A DNA stretch of 64,000 bases, from the NCBI RefSeq assembly GCF_964033635.1, contig NZ_OZ035533.1:1426001-1490000 (forward strand), in the 5' to 3' direction. The notes under the pieces were generated by a model. The model did not search any database, had not been told where the DNA came from, and saw nothing but the letters and a program-made list of their open reading frames with translations. The position numbers were made by a program, and so were the translations under genes. Numbering within the stretch: position 1 is the stretch's first letter; each line of letters begins with the position of its first letter. This DNA comes from Chitinophaga sp. MM2321 (GTDB lineage Bacteria > Bacteroidota > Bacteroidia > Chitinophagales > Chitinophagaceae). Positions 17,346-27,226 of this stretch are shown in pieces.

Positions 17346-17541
17346 AGTTTCAACAGATTCGCTACATTTTTCATATTTTTAATTTCTTTATTAATCATCT
17401 TAATTGTATTTAGTGTTAGTGGATACATAAATTACTTGATATTGTTATTTACTTATATGTATATTAATTTCATCATATATAAAGTTTAATAACGTCATAA
17501 AACGATAGGTGTGTTCGTAGAATTTTCTATCCCCGACACCG

Positions 17542-17577
17542 AAAACCGGAACTTTTTGCAAAAAGTTCCGGTTTTTT
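17542..17577 (+). terminator. Strong terminator hairpin
   Basis: AAAACCGGAACTTTTT, GC, AAAAAGTTCCGGTTTT: a 16-bp perfect stem with a 2-nt spacer, ending in T residues. No gene ends nearby, so it may be the original terminator of tRNA-Arg, displaced by the island. Confidence 0.75.
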
Positions 17578-17791
17578 ATGAGGTGTTACATACAGGAATC
17601 TTCCTTTTTCCAGGATACCCAATCGTCGATATTATTAAATTAATAATTGTTAATCTTTCCTGTCAGGGACGATATTAACCCCTGTTGATGAGTGGTGAAA
17701 ATCGACATACTAAACAGCGATAGTGTTGTGAATCTACCTCCTGCTTACAAAATATTAGCGATAAACGATGAAGATAAAGCAATGATCGTTT

Positions 17792-17839
17792 CGCTGCAAT
17801 CATCCGCTGCATTGGGTCCCGGAGGGACCGATTGTAGCG
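17792..17839. repeat. Structured intergenic repeat
   Basis: Outer stem CGCTGCAAT (17792-17800) with ATTGTAGCG (17831-17839), one G-T pair; inner stem GGTCCC (17815-17820) with GGGACC (17824-17829) and loop GGA. It could be a short palindromic repeat or a structured RNA upstream of the AI-2E family gene. Confidence 0.4.
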
Positions 17840-17932
17840 AAGAGTCCATATTGCAATTCGCATATATTTTAGTAATTTGTTTAGTGCCCGCAGTACAGTA
17901 ACTATTCAGTAACCGTAAATCTGATCTTCACC

Positions 17933-19015
17933 ATGAACTCCCGCATCCCATCTACTTCGCGTAGAATCATTGAAACAGTTTTAGTGTTGCTGTTATTACT
18001 GGGTCTTATGTATGCCTTGTATGATGTATTGAAAGTGTTCTTTGGTGTTTTTACGTTTGCGATCATTTTTGCTGTTTCGTTTGCCAAGCTTTTTGAACGT
18101 TTGGTTGTGTTGCTGGGTAACAGACGTAAACTGGCCGCCACTATCTATTCGGTGATACTTATTGCAATACTGGCGTTACCATTTATCTATATTATTTCCG
18201 CCCTGAATCAGCATGTGAAAGATGTAAATCACTGGATTACGAATGCGCGCGATAACGGTATTCCGGGGTTGCCTGCATGGATTACAGGGATGCCATATGT
18301 TGGTGGCGATATTGCCTCGTTCTGGCAGCATCTGCAACTTAATCCTAAAGAAACTGCGGGTGTTTATGAGCATCAGATCAGGGATGTTTTACATCATGTT
18401 ATTACAACCGGCGCGGGTATTATAGGGGTGGCGTTACAATTTATTGCAGGCATTATTGTGTCGGCTATTTTCCTGGTGAGTGGTGAGAAGATGTTAAGTC
18501 CGCTATACGCTACCATGACGCATATGTTTGGTGAAAAAGATGGTCATGCTTTGATTGATGCCACCGGGCAGGCGGTGAAAGGCGTCGCCATTGGCGTAAT
18601 GGGTACGGCATTTATTGCAGCTGTTATTTCCTGGATAGGTTTTACAATAGCGGGTATTCCTTTTGCATTGGGACTTGCAGCACTGGTTTATTTCCTGGTG
18701 CTGATACAGGTAGGCCCGCTGTGGGTATGGATCCCGTTGGTGATATGGATGGTGGCGCAAGGCAGTACCGGATGGGCTGTTTTTATTGCCATCTATGGAG
18801 CCGGCGTGATGGTAATAGATGGTGTTTTAAAACCAATCTTAATTGCCAAGAGCGGCAAACTCCCTTTCCTGGTGCTTTTCCTGGGGGTGATAGGTGGAAT
18901 GGTAGCCTGGGGATTTACAGGGATGTTTAAGGGAGCTATTATCCTGGCGGTATTCTATACCGTTTTTAATTCCTGGCTGGAAAAAACAAAAGTAGTGGAA
19001 AGACGGCCGGTGTAA
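17933..19015 (+). CDS. AI-2E family (PerM/UPF0118) transporter
   Basis: 360 residues with about eight membrane helices, from TVLVLLLLLGLMYALYDVLK through a pair near 40-65 and 75-95 to the C-terminal group (ISWIGFTIAGIPFALGLAAL, GPLWVWIPLVIWMVAQGSTG, PFLVLFLGVIGGMVAWGFTG). The extracytoplasmic stretch at about 100-165 is typical of the family. Members export small molecules or ions; the name comes from TqsA, and AI-2 transport cannot be inferred here. Stand-alone gene. Confidence 0.88.
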   Translation: MNSRIPSTSRRIIETVLVLLLLLGLMYALYDVLKVFFGVFTFAIIFAVSFAKLFERLVVLLGNRRKLAATIYSVILIAILALPFIYIISALNQHVKDVNHWITNARDNGIPGLPAWITGMPYVGGDIASFWQHLQLNPKETAGVYEHQIRDVLHHVITTGAGIIGVALQFIAGIIVSAIFLVSGEKMLSPLYATMTHMFGEKDGHALIDATGQAVKGVAIGVMGTAFIAAVISWIGFTIAGIPFALGLAALVYFLVLIQVGPLWVWIPLVIWMVAQGSTGWAVFIAIYGAGVMVIDGVLKPILIAKSGKLPFLVLFLGVIGGMVAWGFTGMFKGAIILAVFYTVFNSWLEKTKVVERRPV

Positions 19016-19106
19016 TCCGTAATTTTTATTGCCTTACATACTTCCCCGCCCCCCATCCCGTTTATAGGGTTATATTTGCAACGTTTTTCATTCTTCCATA
19101 GCTATT

Positions 19107-22100
19107 ATGATCGCATCCATATTAACAAAGCTTGAGTCATCCCGCAAGGAATTACTGGACTTAGGTCTTAGAAATCCTTTGTTGAATTACAAATTGCCGG
19201 CGGGTAAAGGTTTACATATTGTAGAAGAACTTTCCGCCGCTGTTTATGAGATTCTCGTAAAGGAGAATAAGGCCATGTCTTTTTTAGGACGCCCTGATAA
19301 GAAGGGGGAGGAGAGTGAGGTGGTGTATAATGAACCGGTTGCAGCAGTGTCGAAAGAAGCGTATAATGATACACGTTTGCAGACAAATGAAAACCAGGTA
19401 AGCCTGCATACCCGGTTGCTGAATACATATTATGCCGCAAGGATGAGTATAGAAGAGCAGGGGGTGAATATTCTGTATCTGTCACTGGGTATGCTCCATT
19501 GGCAGGAGGCTGGCAGTGAGGAAGTGAGGATGGCCCCGCTGATCATGGTGCCGGTGTTATTGGACCGGTCCAGTGCGCGGGAGCGTTTCCGTTTGAAATA
19601 TACTTTGGAAGAAGTAGGCGCGAATATTTCGTTACAGGCGAAGATGAAATCGGAGTTCAATATCATTATTCCGGATCTGCCGGAGGCCGATGATTTTGAT
19701 GTCAACGCATATTTTGTGGAGGTTACAGAAGCGGTGGCCGGTGTTCCTGGCTGGAAAGTGGCTTCGGATACTATTGAGCTGGGCTTTTTCTCTTTCGGTA
19801 AGTTTATGATTTACAACGACCTGGACGCAGCCAAATGGCAACAGGGCGATGAACTGCTGACACATCCTGTGATCCAGAGCCTTTTTGGTGGCGGGTTTTC
19901 AGATAATTTACCGCAGGTGCCGGAAGATGCTTTTCTTGATAATGATACCAATGCGCATGAATTATTCCAGGTAGTGGATGCCGACAGTTCACAGATCATG
20001 GCCATGCTGGCCGTGCAGGAAGGGCGTAACCTGGTGATCCAGGGTCCGCCGGGTACAGGGAAGTCGCAAACGATTACAAATATTATTGCAGATGCTATCG
20101 GCAAAGGAAAAAAAGTGTTGTTTGTAGCGGAAAAGATGGCGGCGCTGGAAGTGGTAAAACGCAGACTGGATAACATCCAGCTGGGCGAAGCCTGCCTGGA
20201 ATTACACAGCCATAAAGCCAACAAAAAAGAGTTACACCAGGAGCTGCGCCGTGTGTTGGAGCTGGGACGCCCCACTATACAGCAATTACAGGAAGAAGTA
20301 CTATTGCTCGGCAATTATAAAAATGAATTGAATGAATATTGCCTGTCGGTAAATGCGCCGATAGCGCAAAGCGGTCTTTCTGTACACCAGGTGATTGGCT
20401 ACCTGTTACGGATCAACGAAGAAACTGCCGGTATGGAATTGCCGGTGATCAATATACCGGGAGTGGCATCCTGGGATGCTGCTGCGATGAACAAGGCTGC
20501 TGGCCTGGCGCAACGCATCCAGGCCTGTTTGCAGGACACCGGCATCCCATCGGCACATACGTTCCGGGGCAGCCGCTTGACGGTACTGTTGCCACATGAA
20601 CAGGAAGCATTGTTGCGCTTATTGAAAGAAACGGCGGCTTCGCTACAGGAACTGGAACAAACCACTGCCGGCATCGCGCAAAAGATGGGCATCACCGTCC
20701 CCCTGGATGCCAGGGAATGCGAACAACTCGCGGATGTATGCGATCTGCTATCCCGGCAACCCGATCTGACGGACATAAATATTGCACATAAAGGCTGGCT
20801 GCTGAACCGGCAGGATATCGCGGAATGGCTGGCAGCAGGCAAACGTACCACCGAAATTCACCAGGCATTTGAAAGGATCTTCTTACCGGAAGCATATGAG
20901 CAAAATGTACTGGAGATCCGGGAAAACCTGCTGGCACATGGTAGTAAGTGGTATAAGTTCCTGATCGGTGCTTACAAACGCAGCAATCAGCAACTGGCTG
21001 CATTATGCAAAGGTGTACTGCCGGAAGATAATGATGACAAACTGTTGTATATAGATACGATCCTGGAATACCGGCGTCATGATGCTATCCTCAAAGAGCA
21101 TGCAGTGCTGGGAAGAGAACTGTTCGGCAGCCGGTATGAGAAACAGCAATCCGACTGGGAGGCATTAACCATTGTTACGGACTATCTAACAGAAACGCAT
21201 AAACGTATTGCAGCAGGTACCTGTCCGGCTGCTGTACTGGCCTATCTGGGCACACATATAAATCCGGCACTCGCTGCAGCAGACCGTGATCTGATCATGC
21301 AATTACTGGCGGCGGTAGCAGCCGTGCAAACACGGCTGCTGGAAAAACTGGAAATGGGGCCAGCGGCATTGCCCGCGCCATTTGCCGCGAGAAGCCAGCG
21401 GTTAGCTGTCTGGATCAATCAGCTCCCGGAAATCTATCATGTCATTGCCTGGAACAATATAACGGAAACGGCTATACAGGAAAACCTCGGCTGCCTGATC
21501 ACACCGGCCCTCGACTGGCCGGAGGCGCAGCATTCCCTGAAAACGACATTGCTGAAAACATGGTATGAATACCTCGTGGAAACAGCTGTGAAAACACAGC
21601 CCGTGCTGCGTAAATTTGACCGCCCCAGTCATGAAGAACTGATACAGCAGTTCCGGCGTGTAGATGTGCTGAATTTACAGTATAACCGTGCCCGTGCCGC
21701 GCTTCATCACTGGGAGCAGATGCCTCGTGTAGATGCAGGTGGACAGGTAAATATTCTCCGTACGGAGTTTAATAAAAAGGCGCGGCATATGCCGATACGC
21801 AAGCTGGTGCAGGAAGCGGGACTGGCCATACAGGCCATCAAGCCGGTATTTATGATGAGCCCCTTGTCTATCGCTAATTTCCTGCCGCCGGGTGCATTGG
21901 AATTTGACCTGGTTATCTTTGATGAGGCCAGCCAGGTTCGCCCGGTAGAGGCGCTGGGCGCTATTCTCCGTGGCAAACAGTTGGTGGTAGTGGGAGATAC
22001 TAAGCAGTTGCCACCCACCAGTTTCTTTGATACAATTATAAAAGAAACAGATGATGAAGAAAATGTGACGGCAGACATGCAGAGCATCCTGGGTCTCTGC

Positions 22101-23747
22101 GATGCGCAGGGTGCGCCGCAACGCATGCTACGCTGGCATTACAGAAGCCGGCATGAATCGCTCATCACGTTATCCAATCATGAATTTTATGAAAATAAAC
22201 TGGTGATCTTTCCCAGTCCCGGTTCCAAAGACAACAAGGGCCTGGTGTTCCATCACCTGAAAGATACGGCGTACGACCGTGGTAAAACACGCACCAACCC
22301 TAAAGAAGCAGAGATCGTTGCCGATGCGGTCATGGCGCATGCCCGCAAAAATCCAGCCCTCAGCCTGGGTGTGGTGGCATTCAGTACCTCACAGCGCCAG
22401 GCGATCACCGACGTGCTGGAACTCAGGCGCAGACAACATCCTGAGCTGGAATCCTTCTTCAATAATCACCAGGATGAACCTTTCTTTGTAAAGAACCTGG
22501 AAAATGTGCAGGGGGATGAACGCGACGTGATCTTTATCTCTATCGGTTACGGGCGTACGGAGGAAGGCTATGTGGCCATGTCGTTCGGACCACTGAATAA
22601 TGAAGGCGGAGAGCGGAGGCTGAATGTACTGATCACCCGCGCAAAGACCCGCTGTGAAGTATTTACGAACATCACATCTGATGATATTGACCTGAACAGA
22701 ACAAAAAGTTATGGCATCCGGTCGCTGAAAAATTTCCTGTATTTCGCACAACATGGAAGGCTCTACACCACTGTAGAGACGGGCCTTCCGGCGGGCAGCC
22801 CCTTTGAAGAGAATGTGGCTGAAAAGCTGGAAGCGATGGGATACATTGTAAGAAAGCAGGTTGGTTCCAGGGGCTTTTATATAGATATGGCTATTGTAGA
22901 TGCAGAAAATCCGGGCCGTTATATCCTCGGTATTGAATGTGATGGCGCTGCGTATCATTCCGCCCGCTCAGCACGCGACCGTGACAGGCTGCGTCAGCAA
23001 ATGCTGGAAGCTATTGGCTGGCAGATCCACCGGATCTGGAGTACAGACTGGTTCCGCAATCCGGAGCGGGAACTACACCGCCTGGTGGCCGCTATTGAGA
23101 AAGCCAAAGGCGCCCTGTTAATAGAAGACGAAGTACAGGCAGCCGTTGCACTGGATACCGCGCCCTTGACATTGACACGGGAGGTGGTAGCGGCAGAAAG
23201 CAGGGAAGCGCCGGCTTATGAAATTGCGGTACTGCCGCCAACGATCAAAGACCAGGAATTTCACCTTTCTCCTATCGGGGAGTTGTGTAACTGGATTGAG
23301 CAGGTGGTGACCGTAGAAAGCCCCGTTCATTTCGACGAAGTAGCACGCCGGATGGTAGAAGCAGCAGGCATTACGCGGGTTGGTCCCCGCATCCGCGAAG
23401 TATTGCGGCATGCTGTCAGGCATGCGGATGCCGGCAAAAGGATCAGGATCAAAGGACAGTTCCTGTGGCATACTTCATTGCCGGAGCCTGTAGTGCGCAA
23501 CCGCAGCCAGTTACCGGCCAGCGCCCGCAAGGTCAATTATATTTCCGTAGAAGAAATGGGCGTAGCACTGGAAAAAGTAGTGAAAGATGCCGTTGCCATA
23601 CAACGGGAAGATGCGGTGCCTTTCATTGCAAAAATGTTTGGCTACAGCCGTGTTACAGAAGAAATGAAAGAAGAGATCCTGAAAGCAATTGATATCAATA
23701 TTGATAATAAGGTAGTACAAAAGGAAGGAGAGCTGCTCAAAGCCTGA
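19107..23747 (+). CDS. DUF4011-helicase-Vsr-DUF3320 protein (Hhe-like defence candidate)
   Basis: 1546 residues. The N-terminal DUF4011 begins SSRKELLDLGLRNPLLNYKL. An SF1 helicase core has Walker A GPPGTGKSQTITNI near residue 313, Walker B LVIFDEASQVRPVEALGAIL near 940, VGDTKQLPPTSFF, LRWHYRSRHESL, NLENVQGDERDVIFISIGYG and RRLNVLITRAKTR. A Vsr/DUF559-type nuclease domain follows at about 1232-1325 (FYIDMAIVD, GIECDGAAYHSARSARDRDR, IHRIWSTDWF), then DUF3320 at about 1388-1541. This order matches the single-gene Hhe antiphage system reported from defence-island mining. All nucleotide-binding motifs look intact. It sits alone among housekeeping genes, so a DNA-repair role is also possible. Confidence 0.88.
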   Translation: MIASILTKLESSRKELLDLGLRNPLLNYKLPAGKGLHIVEELSAAVYEILVKENKAMSFLGRPDKKGEESEVVYNEPVAAVSKEAYNDTRLQTNENQVSLHTRLLNTYYAARMSIEEQGVNILYLSLGMLHWQEAGSEEVRMAPLIMVPVLLDRSSARERFRLKYTLEEVGANISLQAKMKSEFNIIIPDLPEADDFDVNAYFVEVTEAVAGVPGWKVASDTIELGFFSFGKFMIYNDLDAAKWQQGDELLTHPVIQSLFGGGFSDNLPQVPEDAFLDNDTNAHELFQVVDADSSQIMAMLAVQEGRNLVIQGPPGTGKSQTITNIIADAIGKGKKVLFVAEKMAALEVVKRRLDNIQLGEACLELHSHKANKKELHQELRRVLELGRPTIQQLQEEVLLLGNYKNELNEYCLSVNAPIAQSGLSVHQVIGYLLRINEETAGMELPVINIPGVASWDAAAMNKAAGLAQRIQACLQDTGIPSAHTFRGSRLTVLLPHEQEALLRLLKETAASLQELEQTTAGIAQKMGITVPLDARECEQLADVCDLLSRQPDLTDINIAHKGWLLNRQDIAEWLAAGKRTTEIHQAFERIFLPEAYEQNVLEIRENLLAHGSKWYKFLIGAYKRSNQQLAALCKGVLPEDNDDKLLYIDTILEYRRHDAILKEHAVLGRELFGSRYEKQQSDWEALTIVTDYLTETHKRIAAGTCPAAVLAYLGTHINPALAAADRDLIMQLLAAVAAVQTRLLEKLEMGPAALPAPFAARSQRLAVWINQLPEIYHVIAWNNITETAIQENLGCLITPALDWPEAQHSLKTTLLKTWYEYLVETAVKTQPVLRKFDRPSHEELIQQFRRVDVLNLQYNRARAALHHWEQMPRVDAGGQVNILRTEFNKKARHMPIRKLVQEAGLAIQAIKPVFMMSPLSIANFLPPGALEFDLVIFDEASQVRPVEALGAILRGKQLVVVGDTKQLPPTSFFDTIIKETDDEENVTADMQSILGLCDAQGAPQRMLRWHYRSRHESLITLSNHEFYENKLVIFPSPGSKDNKGLVFHHLKDTAYDRGKTRTNPKEAEIVADAVMAHARKNPALSLGVVAFSTSQRQAITDVLELRRRQHPELESFFNNHQDEPFFVKNLENVQGDERDVIFISIGYGRTEEGYVAMSFGPLNNEGGERRLNVLITRAKTRCEVFTNITSDDIDLNRTKSYGIRSLKNFLYFAQHGRLYTTVETGLPAGSPFEENVAEKLEAMGYIVRKQVGSRGFYIDMAIVDAENPGRYILGIECDGAAYHSARSARDRDRLRQQMLEAIGWQIHRIWSTDWFRNPERELHRLVAAIEKAKGALLIEDEVQAAVALDTAPLTLTREVVAAESREAPAYEIAVLPPTIKDQEFHLSPIGELCNWIEQVVTVESPVHFDEVARRMVEAAGITRVGPRIREVLRHAVRHADAGKRIRIKGQFLWHTSLPEPVVRNRSQLPASARKVNYISVEEMGVALEKVVKDAVAIQREDAVPFIAKMFGYSRVTEEMKEEILKAIDINIDNKVVQKEGELLKA

Positions 23748-23910
23748 TATCGTACAAAGTTTGTATCATAACCGAACATGTTAATATAATAAATAATATA
23801 TTTTAGATTAATAATTAACCAGCACAGGTAATGGCATGTTTTTGCTGTTACCTGTTTTGTATAAAGGCAATGTGGTGCGGGTTATTTTTCAACGGTAATA
23901 TTTTTTCAGG

Positions 23911-26304
23911 ATGTACAGGAATTACTTGCTCATTGCGTGGCGTAATCTTATCAGATACAAGTATTATACATTGATCAATATAGCAGGCTTGTCTATTGGC
24001 CTGGCTGCCTGCTGGCTGTTGCTGTTATATGTTTTACAGGAAAGCAGCTACGATAATTTTTATCCGCATGCCAACCGTATTTACCGGGCCGTGAATCATG
24101 CTACCTGGTCTGGTGGCAATCTTAAACTGGCTTCTACCTCGGCGCCTTTTGCAGCGGTGTTGAAGCAGGATTATCCGGAGATAGAAAGTATTACGCGGGT
24201 ACTGCCGGATGGCGGTGCATTATTGAAATATGGTGAAAAGAATGTGCAGGTAGAAGACATGTTTTTTGTGGACAGTTCTTTTTTTAGTGTCTTCTCTTTC
24301 CCGCTGCTGGCGGGCAATGAGGCTACTGCCTTGTCGGACCCACATGCACTGGTACTCACACGCAGCCTGGCGCAACAACTCTTTGGCGATGCAGCTGCTG
24401 CTGCCGGTAAAACATTGCAGATGGAAGACGGCATCTCTTACACCGTTGCCGCCGTGATGGAAGACGTGCCCTCCAACTCTCATTTTTCGTTCCGTGCATT
24501 GCGCGTATTACCGCCGGGGTACAATGCAGATGGCTGGCAGAATTTCGACGTATATACGTACCTGTTATTACAGGAGGGAGCCGGGGCTAAAGAGCTGGAA
24601 AGTAAACTCCCGGCGTTCTTCGAACGATATTTAAAACCACACATGGGCAACGTTACCTATAAGATGGAATTGCAACCGGTGCATGATATCCACCTGCATT
24701 CGAACCTGGATTATGAAATTTCTCCCAACGGGAATATCCTGTATATCTATATCTTTCTCTTCATCGGTTTACTTATTCTGCTCATTGCCTGTATCAATTA
24801 TATGAACCTGGCTACTGCTCGCGCAGCCGGCCGTGTAAAGGAAGTGGGAGTGCGGAAAACAATGGGATCGGGGAGAGATGATATTGCCCGCATGTTCCTC
24901 ATAGAAGCGATTCTGCTGACGCTGATAGCAGCGGTGGTGGCGCTGATGATTGTGGTTGTAACGTTACCTTATTTCAGTTCCTTTACGGGTACGCACCTGT
25001 ACATCTGGCAATACGGAATAGCCCGTACATTGGGCGCTATCGGGATGTTGTCGTTATGTGCGGGTTTGCTGGCCGGTATTTATCCTGCTGTATTCATGTC
25101 CGGTTTCCGGGTCATCAGTGCGCTGAAAGGTAAGCTGGGTGGCGGTAGCCATGCCGGATTCCGCAAAGGGCTGGTTACGTTCCAGTTTATTATTGCCATT
25201 ATGCTGGTGGCAAGCACCCTCGTGGCTTATGATCAGATGCAATATGTGATGAAAAAGAACCTTGGTTTCAATAAAGACCAGGTATTATCATTTCATCTCC
25301 ACAGCGATGAGGTGCGCAACAAGGTCAGGGCGCTGAAAGAGCAGCTGCTCAGCAATCCCCTCATTCAGCAGGTATCGGCGGCAAGCAATCCGATAGGGAA
25401 GAATAATATCGGCGGCCACGGATTTTTCTTCGAGAAGAACGGCAGTATCTCCGATGAATCCTATATCGCACAAAACTTTATGATAGATGCAGACTATCTC
25501 AAAACAATGGGCATCACCCTGCAGAGTGGGCGCAATTTTTCTGATACCGGTGAAGCAGACAGGAACTACGCTGTGCTGGTGAATGAAACGCTGGTAAAGG
25601 CGCTCCACTGGGAACAGCCATTGGGTAAACGACTACAGTTTAAAATAGATGATCAGGGTACAAGGGTAGAACGTGTAGTCGTGGGCGTTATGAATGATTT
25701 TCATATCTATTCTCTGCAACATAAAATAGCGCCACTGGTGTTGGAAATGCCACCCTCCCCAAATTTTGAGGATAATATTTATGTTAAGATCAGCCAGAAA
25801 GATGTACCTGCTGCGGTGGCATTTATCGGGAAAACCTTTCGCTCATTTGACCCCATACACACTTTCGATTATAGTTTTATAGACGAGAATTTTGCGAAAC
25901 AATATGCCGGTGAACAAAAGCAGGAATTGATCTTTATGTTATTTGCCATGCTGTCATTATTCATCGCCTGCCTGGGACTCTTTGGCCTGGCTGCTTTTAC
26001 CGCTATGCAAAGAACGAAGGAAATAGGCGTGCGTAAAACCCTGGGGGCTTCCACCAGCAGTATTGTAAGTATGTTGTCGCAGGATTTTATGAAACTGGTA
26101 TTGGTCGCCTCCGCATTGGCGTTTCCTTTATCCTGGTGGGTAATGGATCGCTGGCTTAGTCACTTCGCCTATCGTACCGGTATCAGTTTATGGGTGTTTG
26201 TACTCACGGGAGGTGGCGTAGCTGTTATTGCACTGGCCACTGTGAGCTTCCATGCGGTGAAAGCAGCAGCGACCAATCCGGCAAAAAGTTTAAGAACTGA
26301 TTAA
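23911..26304 (+). CDS. MacB/FtsX-type ABC transporter permease
   Basis: 797 residues with the duplicated layout of large Bacteroidota permeases. There is an N-terminal helix (TLINIAGLSIGLAACWLLLL), a periplasmic MacB_PCD domain, an FtsX core (IACINYMNLATARAAGRVKE, VGVRKTMGSGRDDIARMF), a second periplasmic domain and a second FtsX core (GLAAFTAMQRTKEIGVRKTL, GASTSSIVSM). These permeases act with separate ATPases in lipoprotein handling or peptide efflux; no ATPase gene is adjacent, so this is an orphan. It converges with the dioxygenase gene, with only 1 bp between the stop codons. Confidence 0.9.
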   Translation: MYRNYLLIAWRNLIRYKYYTLINIAGLSIGLAACWLLLLYVLQESSYDNFYPHANRIYRAVNHATWSGGNLKLASTSAPFAAVLKQDYPEIESITRVLPDGGALLKYGEKNVQVEDMFFVDSSFFSVFSFPLLAGNEATALSDPHALVLTRSLAQQLFGDAAAAAGKTLQMEDGISYTVAAVMEDVPSNSHFSFRALRVLPPGYNADGWQNFDVYTYLLLQEGAGAKELESKLPAFFERYLKPHMGNVTYKMELQPVHDIHLHSNLDYEISPNGNILYIYIFLFIGLLILLIACINYMNLATARAAGRVKEVGVRKTMGSGRDDIARMFLIEAILLTLIAAVVALMIVVVTLPYFSSFTGTHLYIWQYGIARTLGAIGMLSLCAGLLAGIYPAVFMSGFRVISALKGKLGGGSHAGFRKGLVTFQFIIAIMLVASTLVAYDQMQYVMKKNLGFNKDQVLSFHLHSDEVRNKVRALKEQLLSNPLIQQVSAASNPIGKNNIGGHGFFFEKNGSISDESYIAQNFMIDADYLKTMGITLQSGRNFSDTGEADRNYAVLVNETLVKALHWEQPLGKRLQFKIDDQGTRVERVVVGVMNDFHIYSLQHKIAPLVLEMPPSPNFEDNIYVKISQKDVPAAVAFIGKTFRSFDPIHTFDYSFIDENFAKQYAGEQKQELIFMLFAMLSLFIACLGLFGLAAFTAMQRTKEIGVRKTLGASTSSIVSMLSQDFMKLVLVASALAFPLSWWVMDRWLSHFAYRTGISLWVFVLTGGGVAVIALATVSFHAVKAAATNPAKSLRTD

Positions 26305-26305
26305 A

Positions 26306-27127
26306 TTATACCGTCTGAAAGCAGCGCATACTAATGCTGCCATTCTGTATTTCTTCATACGTAAACTGTATGTCCTCATTTTTGTTGACCAGTCCCAGGG
26401 TATAGATCATCGGGAGATAATGCTCGTTGGTAGGGATAGATAATTGCGCTTCCTGTCCAAGGGTATGATAGTTTACCAGGTCGGTAAAGGCGCGTTGTTC
26501 CAGCTTCTGTTTCACGGTGGCATCGAAGGAAATAGCCCAGTCGTATGGTTGTGCGTTGTGGCTGAACACTACCTGGTAAAGGTTATGAACAATATTGCCG
26601 CTACCCATGATGAGCACACCTTTGCGGCGCAGTGCTTTCAGTTCTGCGGCCAGTTTATAATGATATGCCGGTGGTTGCTGATAATCGATACTGAGTTGAT
26701 ATACCGGAACATCCGCCAGCGGGTACATGTGTTTCAATACCGTCCAGGCGCCATGATCCAGGCCCCAGTGATCATCTTCTATAACCGTGGTTCCTGTAAT
26801 AAGTTGTTTGGTTTCACGTGCCAGTTCCGGTGCGCCTGGTGCAGGGTATTGTACCTGGAACAGCGCCTCGGGGAATCCGCCAAAGTCGTGAATGGTTTTT
26901 GGTTGTGGCGCTACCAGCACATGTGTGCCTTTGGTGAGCCAGTGCGCGGAGATCACCAGTATAGCAGCGGGTTTGTGGGGAAGCGACTTTCCCATTTTTC
27001 CCAGTGTACGGGTAAAAGCGTTGTCACTGATACCATTCATAGGATTACCGTGCCCGATAAACATCACAGGCATCTCATCGGTATTTTTAAAATCGGTGGC
27101 AATATGATGGAGGTCGTGCAATTCCAT
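26306..27127 (-). CDS. ygiD: 4,5-DOPA extradiol dioxygenase family protein (YgiD-like)
   Basis: 273 residues, LigB class III fold. Metal and active-site segments are MPVMFIGHGNPMNGI, VISAHWLTKGTHVL, HDFGGFPEALFQVQYPAPG, DDHWGLDHGAWTVLKHMYP and GSGNIVHNLYQV. Relatives open the catechol ring of DOPA-like substrates, but the physiological substrate in bacteria is uncertain. An Rrf2 regulator gene lies 99 bp upstream on the same strand and may control it. Confidence 0.9.
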   Translation of the reverse strand: MELHDLHHIATDFKNTDEMPVMFIGHGNPMNGISDNAFTRTLGKMGKSLPHKPAAILVISAHWLTKGTHVLVAPQPKTIHDFGGFPEALFQVQYPAPGAPELARETKQLITGTTVIEDDHWGLDHGAWTVLKHMYPLADVPVYQLSIDYQQPPAYHYKLAAELKALRRKGVLIMGSGNIVHNLYQVVFSHNAQPYDWAISFDATVKQKLEQRAFTDLVNYHTLGQEAQLSIPTNEHYLPMIYTLGLVNKNEDIQFTYEEIQNGSISMRCFQTV

Positions 27128-27226
27128 GTTAAATATTTTGGGATTTATTTATCTTTGATTTTGGAATTTGAAATACAGCGGAGATTAATAGTTGAAATAA
27201 AATCTCAAAATCGAAAATTTATAATG

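Larger units (their letters stand above)
17346..17932. other. Intergenic stretch at the right end of the island
   Basis: Very AT-rich to about 17510, then a strong terminator hairpin (17542-17577) and a structured repeat (17792-17839). Short overlapping frames on both strands near 17680-17900 look non-coding. TATCCCCGACACC just before the terminator partly resembles the tRNA-Arg 3' end (AATCCGGGACACA, 9 of 13), a possible decayed attachment site. Confidence 0.4.

Noticed and set aside
17675..17901. Overlapping short ORFs on both strands (62 and 69 codons)
   Set aside because: They use a GTG or late start, cross the hairpin at 17792 and resemble no family; more likely non-coding structured DNA.
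22389..22958. 189-codon ORF opposite the helicase gene
   Set aside because: Shadow of the conserved helicase and nuclease motifs read on the other strand.
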